This document shows, one piece after another, positions 54,244-63,226 of a stretch of DNA of 64,000 bases. Each line of letters begins with the position of its first letter. Position 1 is the stretch's first letter. The translations under genes and the position numbers were made by a program. This stretch comes from Hyphomicrobium_A sp963782555 (GTDB lineage Bacteria > Pseudomonadota > Alphaproteobacteria > Rhizobiales > Hyphomicrobiaceae), in assembly GCA_963782555.1 (NCBI GenBank), contig CAWAKB010000005.1, forward strand, positions 620,001-684,000. Direction: 5' to 3'. Under the pieces are notes generated by a model, which was given only the letters and a program-made list of their open reading frames with translations, had not been told where the DNA came from and made no database searches.

Positions 54244-55521
54244 TCAGCCGGGCAACTCTGCCTCCGCCGCCGCAGCGCCGTCGGTCACGACTGGCTCCAC
54301 CCGCGGGTCGAGGTCGAACACGGCCGGCGAGGTGCGGGGAACGACGACGTAGCCTTCAACGTGCTCGATCGGCAGCTTCGGCCGCCGCCTGATGCGGGCC
54401 AGCATCACCAGTGCCAGCAGGACCTGGGCGATCGCCGCGTGCACGAAGAGCGCGCGGTTACCCGCTTCCGCCATGAGCAGCGAGGCAAGCAGGGGACCAA
54501 AGATGGCGCCGATGGAGAAGGTCATGAGCAGCGCGCTCGAAACCTCCACGGCGCGCTTGCGGTGCACGAGATCATTGGCGTGCGCCACGCATAGCGCATA
54601 GGCCGGAAACGACATGGCGCCATAGAGCGCGGCGACGGCAAAGAGCAGACCGTTGGCTCCCTCCGAGACCGTCATGAACGACAACGCAAGCGCGGCACCC
54701 GCGGCGACGAGCGCGATGGCGATTGACACCGCACGCCGCCCGAGACGATCGGACAAGAGGCCGATCGGCCATTGGCTTGCGGCCCCGCTCAAAACGACAG
54801 CGGTCATGAAAAGCGCAATGCCATGGTCGGCGAGCCCGACGGCCTTGCCGTAAAGCGGAGAGAGCGTCCAGAAGGCAGCGTTCGCCAGCCCGGCGAACAG
54901 TGATCCGAGCATTGCGGCTGGCGAGATGCCGAGCAGCCACAACAATCGCAGGCGGGCCCGTCGCGGCGGGGCCGGTGCCGACGTCTTGGTGAGGGCCACC
55001 GGCACGGCGGCGAGCGAATAGAGCATTGCCGTCAGTGAGAAGAGCTCGAAGCTCATCGACGAGCCGAGGTTCATGAGCTGCATGCCGACGGTGACGACCG
55101 TGAGGTTGATCATAGTGTAGGCGGCAAACACGCGCCCGCGGCTTTCCACGCTCGCCACCGCGTTGAGCCAACCCTCGATCGTCATGAAGAGCCCGGCGAA
55201 ACACAGCCCGTTGAGGGCGCGCAGGGCCCACCAGACGGCGGGCTCGGTCGCGATGGCGTGGCCGAGCGGTGTTATGGTCACGATCGCCGTGAAGGCGGCG
55301 AAGGCGCGGATGTGGCCGACGCGCGCGACGATCGCCGGGCAGACGAGGCAGCCCAGCATCAGGCCCGCGAAATACGAGGACCCGACAAGGCCGATCTGGA
55401 GCCGCGTGAAGTGCTCGCCGACCGCGCGTATGGGCAACAAAACGCCATTGAGGCCGTTGCCCATCAAGAGGATGGCGGTGCTCAGGAGAAGTGCCGTAAC
55501 CGGACGTAGCAGCGCCGTCAT
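54244..55521 (-). CDS. MFS transporter, YcaD-like, 425 aa
   Basis: Twelve-helix major facilitator permease (for example LLLSTAILLMGNGLNGVLLP, GLVGSSYFAGLMLGCLVCPA, ALNGLCFAGLFMTIEGWLNA). The latter segment and the signature IGLLSDRLGRRAVSI fit the YcaD/UMF family of uncharacterised MFS proteins. Substrate unknown. Complete. Confidence 0.88.
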   Translation of the reverse strand: MTALLRPVTALLLSTAILLMGNGLNGVLLPIRAVGEHFTRLQIGLVGSSYFAGLMLGCLVCPAIVARVGHIRAFAAFTAIVTITPLGHAIATEPAVWWALRALNGLCFAGLFMTIEGWLNAVASVESRGRVFAAYTMINLTVVTVGMQLMNLGSSMSFELFSLTAMLYSLAAVPVALTKTSAPAPPRRARLRLLWLLGISPAAMLGSLFAGLANAAFWTLSPLYGKAVGLADHGIALFMTAVVLSGAASQWPIGLLSDRLGRRAVSIAIALVAAGAALALSFMTVSEGANGLLFAVAALYGAMSFPAYALCVAHANDLVHRKRAVEVSSALLMTFSIGAIFGPLLASLLMAEAGNRALFVHAAIAQVLLALVMLARIRRRPKLPIEHVEGYVVVPRTSPAVFDLDPRVEPVVTDGAAAAEAELPG

Positions 55522-55755
55522 TCTTCGTGTTTCCTATTCGCCACGCGGCTCGAAAAGCGAGTTTTCGCTGTGGTGAGCGCAGAGGCCTTAGCAATCAAGC
55601 GTCGCTTTGGCCGCACCCCGTTCTGTCGGATACCCACTTGCAAACATGGTTTCGGTCGGCTTCCTGCCTGATGGTCTTGATGGAGATGTGGCAGCGCAGA
55701 GGAAAAGTCCTCAACCGGTGCTATGAGAGGCTCCGAGGGACGGGGCGGAGGGATC

Positions 55756-56919
55756 ATGCGGCATTGGGGATTGGCTTTCGTTTGGCTTGTGGTCGTGCTC
55801 GGGGTGGCACCCGCTGGGGCGGCGGTGACCCTGGGCGACGTGGCGCCGCACGAGATCACACGGGCGAGACCCGGGCAGATTCTCCGCATCCATCCGCAGG
55901 TCGGCGGCGCCCTTAACGCCGCGGCCTTCCGCGTCATCTATCGCTCGACCGGCCTCCACGGCGAGCCTATCGCCGTCTCCGGGACCATCATCTTTCCTGT
56001 AGGTCCGGCCCCCAAGGGCGGTCGCAGTGTCATCGCCTGGGCGCATTACACGACCGGCGTCGCGGAACGGTGCGCACCGACGCTACTACCCGATCTCTCC
56101 GGCACCATCCCCGGGCTCGAGGAGATGCTGGCCCACGGCTACGTCGTCGTTGCCACCGACTATGAGGGGCTCGGTACTCCCGGCGTGCACGCCTATCTCG
56201 TCGGTGTGAGCGAGGCGCGCTCGGTGCTCGACAGCGTGCGCGCTGCGCGTAACCTCTCGGCTGCGCACGCGACCAATCGCTTCGCCGTGTGGGGGCACTC
56301 GCAAGGCGGTCACGCCGCGCTGTTTACTGGTGAGCTGGCGGCCCAATATGCTCCCGAGCTGAAACTCGTCGGCATCGCCGCTGCCGCACCGGCGACCAAC
56401 CTCGTTCAGCTCTTCAAGGCGCAGAAGGGGTCCATCGCTGGTGACAGCCTCATCGCGATGGCGCTGCTGTCATGGTCGCGGACCTACCACCTGCCGATCG
56501 GCAGCGTGCTGGAGCCGGGTGTCGAAAAGAATTTCGAAAAGGTGGGGGAAAGCTGCATTCAGTCGATCGCACAGATGCTGCGGCTGCTGCGGCTCGCGTG
56601 GCCGTTGAAGAAGGCGTTCCTCAAGGTTGATCCAAGAACGCTGCCCGCTTGGCGCGCCCTGATGGAGGAGAATTCTCCCGGCACCGCCTCGCGCGGCGTG
56701 CCGGTGTTCATCGCTCAAGGCACTGGCGACAAGACCGTTCGCCCGGCCATCACGATCGCCTATGTCAAGGACCTGTGTGCCGGCGGCACGCCCGTTGAGT
56801 TTAAGCTCATGAAGCGTGTGTCGCACGGCCGCGCGGCCGAGAAGAGCGCCTTTCAGGCGGTCGCCTGGATGGACGCCCGCTTCAAAGGCAAGCCGGCGCC
56901 CAATGACTGTAAGCGCTGA
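55756..56919 (+). CDS. secreted alpha/beta hydrolase, secretory lipase type, 387 aa
   Basis: Exported by a signal peptide (WGLAFVWLVVVLGVAPAGAA). Nucleophile elbow AVWGHSQGGHAALF; DYEGLGTPGVHAYL and an acid/His tail (GTGDKTVRP, VSHGRAAEK) match the secretory lipase (LIP) family of alpha/beta hydrolases. The Cys residues CAP, GESCIQ and CAGG suggest disulphides. ATG 55756 with GGAGGG upstream. The substrate, probably an ester, is not known. Confidence 0.87.
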   Translation: MRHWGLAFVWLVVVLGVAPAGAAVTLGDVAPHEITRARPGQILRIHPQVGGALNAAAFRVIYRSTGLHGEPIAVSGTIIFPVGPAPKGGRSVIAWAHYTTGVAERCAPTLLPDLSGTIPGLEEMLAHGYVVVATDYEGLGTPGVHAYLVGVSEARSVLDSVRAARNLSAAHATNRFAVWGHSQGGHAALFTGELAAQYAPELKLVGIAAAAPATNLVQLFKAQKGSIAGDSLIAMALLSWSRTYHLPIGSVLEPGVEKNFEKVGESCIQSIAQMLRLLRLAWPLKKAFLKVDPRTLPAWRALMEENSPGTASRGVPVFIAQGTGDKTVRPAITIAYVKDLCAGGTPVEFKLMKRVSHGRAAEKSAFQAVAWMDARFKGKPAPNDCKR

Positions 56920-57001
56920 TCGGATTGCGGCTGCCGCTCGGCCCTTGCAATCAGCTTCTGGTAAGGGTGCCCGTGGTATCGAGGCCCTCGAAAGGCCCAC
57001 C

Positions 57002-57487
57002 ATGCTGCGCTTTGCCTTGTCGCTTCGCTTCGTCATGCTCGTTGCCTCCTTCGGCGCGGCGCTGGGTGCCCTCGTCATGTTCTGGGAGGCGAGCGCCCGC
57101 ATGCTCGAGGCTGCGATCGCCATTGGCACGGGAGCTGACCCGAAGCTCGTCATCGCCCAGGTGATGGGCGGCACGGATGTCTACCTGTTCGGCATCGTCC
57201 TCGTCATCTTCGCCTATGCCATCGCCTTCGGCTTCGTCTTCGAGCTGACGGCCGAGCAGCGGCGCAAGCTGCCGGTGTGGATGCGCGCGACGGGGATGAG
57301 CGAGCTCAAGGCCACGCTGGTCGGCGTGATCCTCGTCTACCTTGTCGTCGACTTCGCCACCGACTGGGCTGAGAACACCGGCCCGGTTACCTGGCTGGTG
57401 CTGACCAAGCCCATCTCAATCCTGCTGATTGCAGCGGCTTTCCTACTGTTCGCGGTCAATCAGTCGGAAGGAAAGGACTTGGCTTAG
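57002..57487 (+). CDS. UPF0114 family membrane protein (YqhA-like), 161 aa
   Basis: Four membrane helices (SLRFVMLVASFGAALGALVM, VYLFGIVLVIFAYAIAFGFV, LKATLVGVILVYLVVDFATD, PISILLIAAAFLLFAVN). The pattern fits UPF0114/YqhA. ATG 57002; an earlier in-frame region upstream is out of frame with the lipase. The stop overlaps the convergent rsmA end (57484-57487). Confidence 0.85.
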   Translation: MLRFALSLRFVMLVASFGAALGALVMFWEASARMLEAAIAIGTGADPKLVIAQVMGGTDVYLFGIVLVIFAYAIAFGFVFELTAEQRRKLPVWMRATGMSELKATLVGVILVYLVVDFATDWAENTGPVTWLVLTKPISILLIAAAFLLFAVNQSEGKDLA

Positions 57488-58377
57488 CGTCGTCCTGCGC
57501 TTGACCGCTCGAAGACGAGCGCGAGCCGTGCAAAGTCTTTCACGCTCAAGTCCTCGGCGCGCAGATTGCCGGCAATTCCGGCGGTCGCAAGAAGAGCCTC
57601 GGGCTCGGCGACGAGCTGCTTGAGGCTCGCCCGCAGCATCTTGCGCCGCTGGCCGAAGGCCGCCGCCGTCACGTGTCCCAGCACAGTGGCCCGGCATGGC
57701 GGAGTTGGATCGGCGAGCGGCACGAACTCCACGACGGCGGAGGCGACCTTGGGCGGCGGGGTGAAGGCCTCGCGCGGCAGCGTCAGCACGATGCGGGCCT
57801 TGGTGCGCCACTGCGCCAGCACCGAAAGCCGTCCGTAGGCCTTGCTGCCGGGCGCCGCCACGATGCGCTCGGCGACCTCCTTCTGGAACATCAAGACCAT
57901 GCGGTCGAACCACGGCGGCCACGGTTCCGTCTCGAGCCATTGGACGAGCAGCAGCGTTGCCACGCCATAGGGCAGGTTGGCGGCGATGCGGGCCTTGCCG
58001 GCCTGCACACCGAGGAGCTCGGGCCAGCGCGCCTTGAGCGCGTCGCCGAGGTGGAGCTCGAGCCGGCCCGGGTAGCGCTGGGCGATGGCTTCCAGCGCCG
58101 GTCTGCAGCGCTCGTCACGCTCGATCGTTACGACGCGGGCCGCGCCTTCGAGAAAGAGCGCACGGGTCAGGCCGCCGGGCCCGGGCCCCACCTCGACGAG
58201 CGTGCGGCCTTCGAGCGGCCCCGCCGCCCGCGCAATGCGGCGCGTGAGGTTCAAGTCGAGGAGAAAATTCTGGCCCAGGCTCTTCTTGGCTCTGAGCCCC
58301 AGCGCGGCGATGACGTTGCGCAAGGGCGGGAGCCCATCGGGGCTGGCACCGCCCCGCACCTGCTCCTCGGTGCTCAT
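57484..58377 (-). CDS. rsmA: 16S rRNA dimethyladenosine transferase, 297 aa
   Basis: KsgA family. GQNFLLDLNLTRRIA, SAM motif EVGPGPGGLTRALF and the catalytic NLPYGVATLLL are clear; the C-terminal half AFGQRRKMLRASLKQL is typical. ATG 58377 overlaps pdxA by 4 bases; a longer frame running on to 58680 is not real. Order surA-pdxA-rsmA is classic in alphaproteobacteria. Confidence 0.97.
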   Translation of the reverse strand: MSTEEQVRGGASPDGLPPLRNVIAALGLRAKKSLGQNFLLDLNLTRRIARAAGPLEGRTLVEVGPGPGGLTRALFLEGAARVVTIERDERCRPALEAIAQRYPGRLELHLGDALKARWPELLGVQAGKARIAANLPYGVATLLLVQWLETEPWPPWFDRMVLMFQKEVAERIVAAPGSKAYGRLSVLAQWRTKARIVLTLPREAFTPPPKVASAVVEFVPLADPTPPCRATVLGHVTAAAFGQRRKMLRASLKQLVAEPEALLATAGIAGNLRAEDLSVKDFARLALVFERSSAGRR

Positions 58378-59435
58378 GCTGCCGATGCCGCTGCGCGGGC
58401 GGTGGCGATGGCCGCGGCGAGCTTCAGGCTCTCGATGAGGCTTTGCGCCGAGGCGCAGCCGTCTTTTGCAATCCCGAACGCCGTGCCGTGATCGGGCGAG
58501 GTGCGTACGAACGGCAGCCCCAGCGTGACGTTGACACCGTCCTCGAAGGCGACCGTCTTGAACGGGATCAGCGCCTGGTCGTGGTACATGGTGACGGCTG
58601 CGTCGTAGGTGGCGCGCGCGGCCGCGTGGAACAGCGTGTCGGCGGGGTGCGGTCCGGTCACATCGAGCCCATCGGCGCACAAGTCGGCGACCGCTGGCGC
58701 GATGATCTCGATCTCCTCGCGGCCCATGGTGCCTTCTTCACCGGCGTGCGGGTTGAGCCCGGTGACGGCGATGCGCGGCCTCCTCACGCCGAAGTCCCGC
58801 TGCAGCGCCTCGTGAGTAATACGCACGGTCTCGCAGATGCACGCGCGCGTTATCGCCTTGGGCACGTCGGCAAGGGCGCGGTGCACCGTGAGCGGCACGA
58901 CGCGCAAGCCTTGGGAGGCGAGCATCATCACCGCGCGGAAGCGCCGCCGCGGCCAATGCCGCTCGGCGAGCGCGGCGAGGAACTCGGTGTGTCCTGGATA
59001 GGGGAAGCCGCCGCTTGCCACCACGTGCTTGGCGATGGGGTTGGTTACGAGGGCTGCCGCCCCGCCGCTAACGACCGCCGCGGTCGCCTGCTCGATGGCG
59101 CCGATCACGGCGGAGGCGTTGGCGGGATCCGGCACTCCGGCGCGGGCTCGCACCGGGAGCGAGACGGTCCGCACCGGCAGCGCCCTCTTGAAGACGTCGG
59201 CGGTTTCGGCCATGCCTCCGATCGGGGTGATCGGCACGGTGAGGCCCAGCGCGCGGGCGCGCTCGGCGGTAGCAATGGGGTCGGCGAACAATGCGAAGGG
59301 GGGAAGACCCTCGTCCAGGCGTGCAACCCAGGCCCTAAGCGTGATCTCCAGCCCGATGCCGGCGGGATCGCCCATGCTGACTGCGAGCGGCGCGCGCCGG
59401 TTGCCTGCGGGCCCAAGCTCGGAGTCGGGTCTCAT
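58374..59435 (-). CDS. pdxA: 4-hydroxythreonine-4-phosphate dehydrogenase, 353 aa
   Basis: Pyridoxal phosphate synthesis. SMGDPAGIGLEITL at the start, VTNPIAKHVV, YPGHTEFLAAL (His ligand), LNPHAGEEGTMGREE, MYHDQALIPFKTVAF and PFVRTSPDHGTAFGIA carry the metal and substrate residues. ATG 59435 overlaps the surA stop by one base (TGATG). Complete. Confidence 0.96.
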   Translation of the reverse strand: MRPDSELGPAGNRRAPLAVSMGDPAGIGLEITLRAWVARLDEGLPPFALFADPIATAERARALGLTVPITPIGGMAETADVFKRALPVRTVSLPVRARAGVPDPANASAVIGAIEQATAAVVSGGAAALVTNPIAKHVVASGGFPYPGHTEFLAALAERHWPRRRFRAVMMLASQGLRVVPLTVHRALADVPKAITRACICETVRITHEALQRDFGVRRPRIAVTGLNPHAGEEGTMGREEIEIIAPAVADLCADGLDVTGPHPADTLFHAAARATYDAAVTMYHDQALIPFKTVAFEDGVNVTLGLPFVRTSPDHGTAFGIAKDGCASAQSLIESLKLAAAIATARAAASAA

Positions 59436-60622
59436 CACCGGTACTCGATGTGAGCGTCCTGGCGGAGGTCCTTCAGGTGCTTCTTGGACAGGATCTCGAA
59501 CTCCTTTTGCCGCAGGTCGTTCTCGGCGGTCTCCCGCTGCTGCGTCTCGGCTTTGACCGTTTTGCGCTCGCAAAGAGCCCACAGCTCGACGCCGCCCTCG
59601 CCGACGGTCGGCGGGACCATCTGGTTGTCGGAGGCGCTCATCAGAAGGCTGCGGGTCGGCTCCGGGATGGTCGTCGGCTTGCGTTCGCCAAGGTCGTCGA
59701 AGCGCGCGCCGTCGATACCGGCGGCGAGCACGCTCGTCTTCTTGCAGTCGGAGAATTGTTCGCGTAGCCGCTCCGCCTGGCTCAGGCGCTCGGCCACCTG
59801 CTTCTGGTCAGCCTTGGCGGGAAGGGGGAGCAAAATGCGGTGGACGTGCAACTCGATGTCGTCCTCGCCCGGAAGGGTCGCGGTCACCGGATCGAGGTCG
59901 CGGCCCGCGAGTGCGATATCGTGGCCGAAGCGGCGGCGTATGACGTCGGCCCAGGACAGTGAGGCCTTGATGCGATCGCGCATGGCGTTGATGTTGGCGC
60001 CCATCTTGGCGACGTGCTCGGCGAACTCCTTGGGCGTCATCTTGTTGCGCTCCGCCATGCTGGCGATGATGCGATCGACCTCGTCCTTGCCCGCCACCAC
60101 ATTGAGCCGCTTGGCCTCCTGCAGCTTCAGACGCTCCTCGATCAGCTCATCGAGCGCATGCTTGCGCGCCACGGGACGGAACTCGGCCTCGACCTGGCTC
60201 CTGATGCTTTTGACGAACTCTCCCTGCAGCTCTCTGATGCGGGACTGCTGCTCGGCCTCCGTCGTCGGCGGATTGGCCTTGAGCCGCTTTATGGCAAAGG
60301 CCTTGAACTGATCGTTAATGTTGGGGGCCTTGAGCTTCGCTTGCAGCCGCTTCTGCAACTCGGCAGCCCCCAGAAACGAAAGCTTCACGCGCTGCTCGAC
60401 CTCGTAGCCGGTGATGGGGTCGTCGTTGACGAGCGCCACGATGGATTGGGTGGTGGTGGGCGTGCCCCGCGTCTTCTCAGGTGCCACCTTGGCGGTCTGT
60501 TGCGCCAGGGCTGGGACAGATAGCAGGAGCGCGCCCGTCAGGGCCGCGGCAGCCACCAGGCTGATGCAGCCCCGGCGGGCCGCATCGCTGAGCGGCCGAT
60601 CATGTTGTGTTGTCACGGTCAT
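59435..60622 (-). CDS. surA: SurA-like periplasmic chaperone/peptidyl-prolyl isomerase, 395 aa
   Basis: Exported (signal LVAAAALTGALLLSVPALAQ). The N-terminal SurA domain (VALVNDDPITGYEVEQRVKL, then a long helical region with LIEERLKLQEAKRLNVVAGK) is clear; the parvulin part is weakly conserved (HRILLPLPAKADQ ... SDNQMVPPTVGEGGVELWAL). ATG 60622 begins the signal region; 60676 would add 18 residues. It helps outer membrane proteins such as LptD to fold, which fits its neighbour. Confidence 0.88.
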   Translation of the reverse strand: MTVTTQHDRPLSDAARRGCISLVAAAALTGALLLSVPALAQQTAKVAPEKTRGTPTTTQSIVALVNDDPITGYEVEQRVKLSFLGAAELQKRLQAKLKAPNINDQFKAFAIKRLKANPPTTEAEQQSRIRELQGEFVKSIRSQVEAEFRPVARKHALDELIEERLKLQEAKRLNVVAGKDEVDRIIASMAERNKMTPKEFAEHVAKMGANINAMRDRIKASLSWADVIRRRFGHDIALAGRDLDPVTATLPGEDDIELHVHRILLPLPAKADQKQVAERLSQAERLREQFSDCKKTSVLAAGIDGARFDDLGERKPTTIPEPTRSLLMSASDNQMVPPTVGEGGVELWALCERKTVKAETQQRETAENDLRQKEFEILSKKHLKDLRQDAHIEYR

Positions 60623-60778
60623 GGGTGCGTTTCGCACAATGCCACGGGTTGTCGTTCGGCGCATCTCGCTCGCCAACTGCCTGTTTTTGCGCGTTATCTA
60701 CATGAACCGTGGCGGCCCCGTGGCACCCGAGCCAGCCCCCAGCCGGAGGCTTGAGACAATTGGGGGCGCCGTTAACCG

Positions 60779-63223
60779 TCAGCCGCCGGACTGTTGCTCG
60801 CCAAACTGGTAATGTAGCGAATCCGTCGCGTAGCCGAACTCGCCAAGGTGCTTCAGCTCGAAGCGAAGCATGAGCGTCTGGCCATCGACGATATTGGGGT
60901 TGTGATAGTAGTTGTCGGTATAGGTGGCGGTCAGCACGAAGCACTCGTCGGCATAGCGCGCCTGGACCATGTCGGAGGCGAGCTCATCGGCGTCGATGTC
61001 GTAGCGGGCAGCCGCCGCGAGGCTCCAGCGGTCGGTCAACTTGATGCCGAACGAGCCATAGACGTCCTCTTGCGCATCATAGATGCCGTTCGTCGGGTCT
61101 GAGGACAGGAAGGCGTAAATGCCTGATGCGGAGAAGGGCCCGAAGGACACCTGGGCCGCCGCATTTTGGCTGCGCATGGTGAAGTCCTTCTGATCGAAGC
61201 GGCTCTGGGACACGAGCTCCAGGCCGTTGATCGGCGCGATGTAGGCGCCAAGCACATAGTCGGAGCGGGTCGACTCCAGGCCGCTGTAGGGTGTGAAGAC
61301 CGGGTTGCCGGCGGAATCGAGACCCGGATCGGCATAGGGGTTGACGCCGGCGACTTGGTAGCTCTCGCCGGCGAGGATGCGGGCATAGCCTCCGGAGTTG
61401 GCCTGGAAGGTGTACTGCAAGCCAACGTTGGCGCGCGTACCGGTCTCGATGCGGTCGTAGCCGGAGAACTTGTCCCAATCGAACAGGTTGGTGTCGTCGA
61501 AGACGAGGCTCTTGGCGTCCTCGTCGGGGAGCGCGTTCTGATCGATCGAGTTTTGGCGCGCAATGATCTGGCCGATCGGCTCGATGACATGCGAGCCGTA
61601 GCTTGAGTTGGCGACCCAAGGATAAGCGACGGTCACGCCACCCAGCGCCAGGCCCCTGGCGAGCGAGGCATCCTGCAACGGACCCTGCTGATTGAGCGGG
61701 TCGACGTAGTTGCTGATTTGATAGATGTCGCCTCTGAGCCTGCCGAAGGGCGTATAGGTGATGCCGATCGGATCTGTGAAGCGGCGGCGCCAATTGATGT
61801 CGGTGACGACCCGGTTCAGCTGCTCGCCGTTCTCGTTGACGAACGAGTTGGTCGTGGGCTGCTGATTGTTGGAGAAGCTCAGGACATTGGTGTTCCAGGT
61901 CACCTCGCCCTGCAGAAGGGGATCGGCGAAGAGGTAGTTGTAGTCGACGATCGGGTAGGCATAGGACTCCGAGTTTCCAGACGTGTTCGGATCGTCGTTA
62001 AACATGAGCCCGCCAAAGTGATAGAGCTCGGCTCCGAAATAGTTGCGGTCGGAGATGCCACTGAGGAACACCTTGTCGACGCGGTCCGTCAGCAGGATGT
62101 TGTCGAGCTTATAGAAGCGGCGGAACGTATCGTCGCTCTCCAGCGTGACATCCCAGCCGAGCTTCCACCAGCTCGACAGCGAGAACAGGCCCTTCGTCTC
62201 AACGCTGCCGCGCCAGCCCTCGTACTGCTGGCGGTCGACGATCGACGAAGGCAAAGCGTCGGCATCTTGGTCGATGCCGGCGAGCTTGATGTAGTACTGA
62301 CCGTTCTCAAGGCGATGGCGCCATTCACCTTGCCACAGCACGCCCTGGCGCGTGGTGTACAAGGGGTAGAACGTGAAATCGTAGTTGGGCGCCAGCGCGA
62401 AGTAGTACGGAACCGTCATCCCGTAGCCCAGCGTCGAGGAGCCTGAGAATTCCGGCGTGAGGAAGCCGGACTTGCGCTTCACCGAGGGATCTGGGTGCTC
62501 GAAATAGGGCATCCACAGCACCGGCATACCGAACAGCTCGAAGCGCGCATCCTGATAGGTGATGGTCTGGGCCTGCTGGTCGTGGATCACGGTCGAGGCG
62601 CTGATGCACCACAAGGGCGGCATGCCGTCCGAGCTCTTGCACGGCGTGAAGCGCCCGTTCTTGAACACGGTGGTATTGCCGCCGCGGCGCTGCGCCTGCT
62701 CGGCGGCAATGCGCGTATCGTCGGAGGCGACCACGCTCAAGGACTGCACGAAGCCGTCGCGGAAGTCGTCGGTGAGCGTATAGCGGTCGGCACGCACGAT
62801 ATTGCCGTTGGGCTCCTTCAAGACGACGTTGCCGACGGCGGTGAGCGTGTTCGCGGAGCGGTCGTAGACGACCTGGTCTGCGGTCAGGATGTAGTTGTTG
62901 TAGTAGATCTCCACGTTGCCGCGCGCGATAACGCGGCTGCCGCCGTTGTCATAGACGAGCTCGTCGCCCTGCAGATAGAGCGGCTGCGATTTGTCGATAT
63001 TGCGCGAAGGGCCGACCAGGCTGTTCTTGGGGAAGCTCGTCGACTTTTGCACCTGCGGAGCAACGATGCTGGGATCCTGCGCAAGCGCCGTCCCTGCGCC
63101 CAGGCCGAGCCACGCGAACAGGAATGCGGACACGGCCAAACGCACCCGGCCAGCGACCTTCCGGCGCCGGCAAGGTACGCGTGACGATCCGCAACCCTCA
63201 TGCGGTGCCCGCGCAAGACGCAT
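60779..63223 (-). CDS. lptD: LPS-assembly protein LptD, 814 aa
   Basis: Outer membrane barrel that inserts lipopolysaccharide. Signal peptide (VRLAVSAFLFAWLGLGAGTA), an OstA/LptA-like N-terminal domain (VIARGNVEIYYNNYILTADQ, LTAVGNVVLKEPNGNI) and the long barrel with YFEHPDPSVKRKSGFLTPEF. Cys residues in TPCKSSDG, PPLWCISA and DECFVLTAT can form the disulphides of mature LptD. ATG 63223 is chosen because AGGAGG lies about 12 bases upstream; a GTG at 63226 is possible. The gene follows lptG directly. Confidence 0.95.
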   Translation of the reverse strand: MRLARAPHEGCGSSRVPCRRRKVAGRVRLAVSAFLFAWLGLGAGTALAQDPSIVAPQVQKSTSFPKNSLVGPSRNIDKSQPLYLQGDELVYDNGGSRVIARGNVEIYYNNYILTADQVVYDRSANTLTAVGNVVLKEPNGNIVRADRYTLTDDFRDGFVQSLSVVASDDTRIAAEQAQRRGGNTTVFKNGRFTPCKSSDGMPPLWCISASTVIHDQQAQTITYQDARFELFGMPVLWMPYFEHPDPSVKRKSGFLTPEFSGSSTLGYGMTVPYYFALAPNYDFTFYPLYTTRQGVLWQGEWRHRLENGQYYIKLAGIDQDADALPSSIVDRQQYEGWRGSVETKGLFSLSSWWKLGWDVTLESDDTFRRFYKLDNILLTDRVDKVFLSGISDRNYFGAELYHFGGLMFNDDPNTSGNSESYAYPIVDYNYLFADPLLQGEVTWNTNVLSFSNNQQPTTNSFVNENGEQLNRVVTDINWRRRFTDPIGITYTPFGRLRGDIYQISNYVDPLNQQGPLQDASLARGLALGGVTVAYPWVANSSYGSHVIEPIGQIIARQNSIDQNALPDEDAKSLVFDDTNLFDWDKFSGYDRIETGTRANVGLQYTFQANSGGYARILAGESYQVAGVNPYADPGLDSAGNPVFTPYSGLESTRSDYVLGAYIAPINGLELVSQSRFDQKDFTMRSQNAAAQVSFGPFSASGIYAFLSSDPTNGIYDAQEDVYGSFGIKLTDRWSLAAAARYDIDADELASDMVQARYADECFVLTATYTDNYYHNPNIVDGQTLMLRFELKHLGEFGYATDSLHYQFGEQQSGG

Positions 63224-63226
63224 CAC

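Noticed and set aside
57484..58680. 398-residue RsmA frame
   Set aside because: The extra 101 N-terminal residues are out-of-frame pdxA sequence; RsmA starts at 58377.
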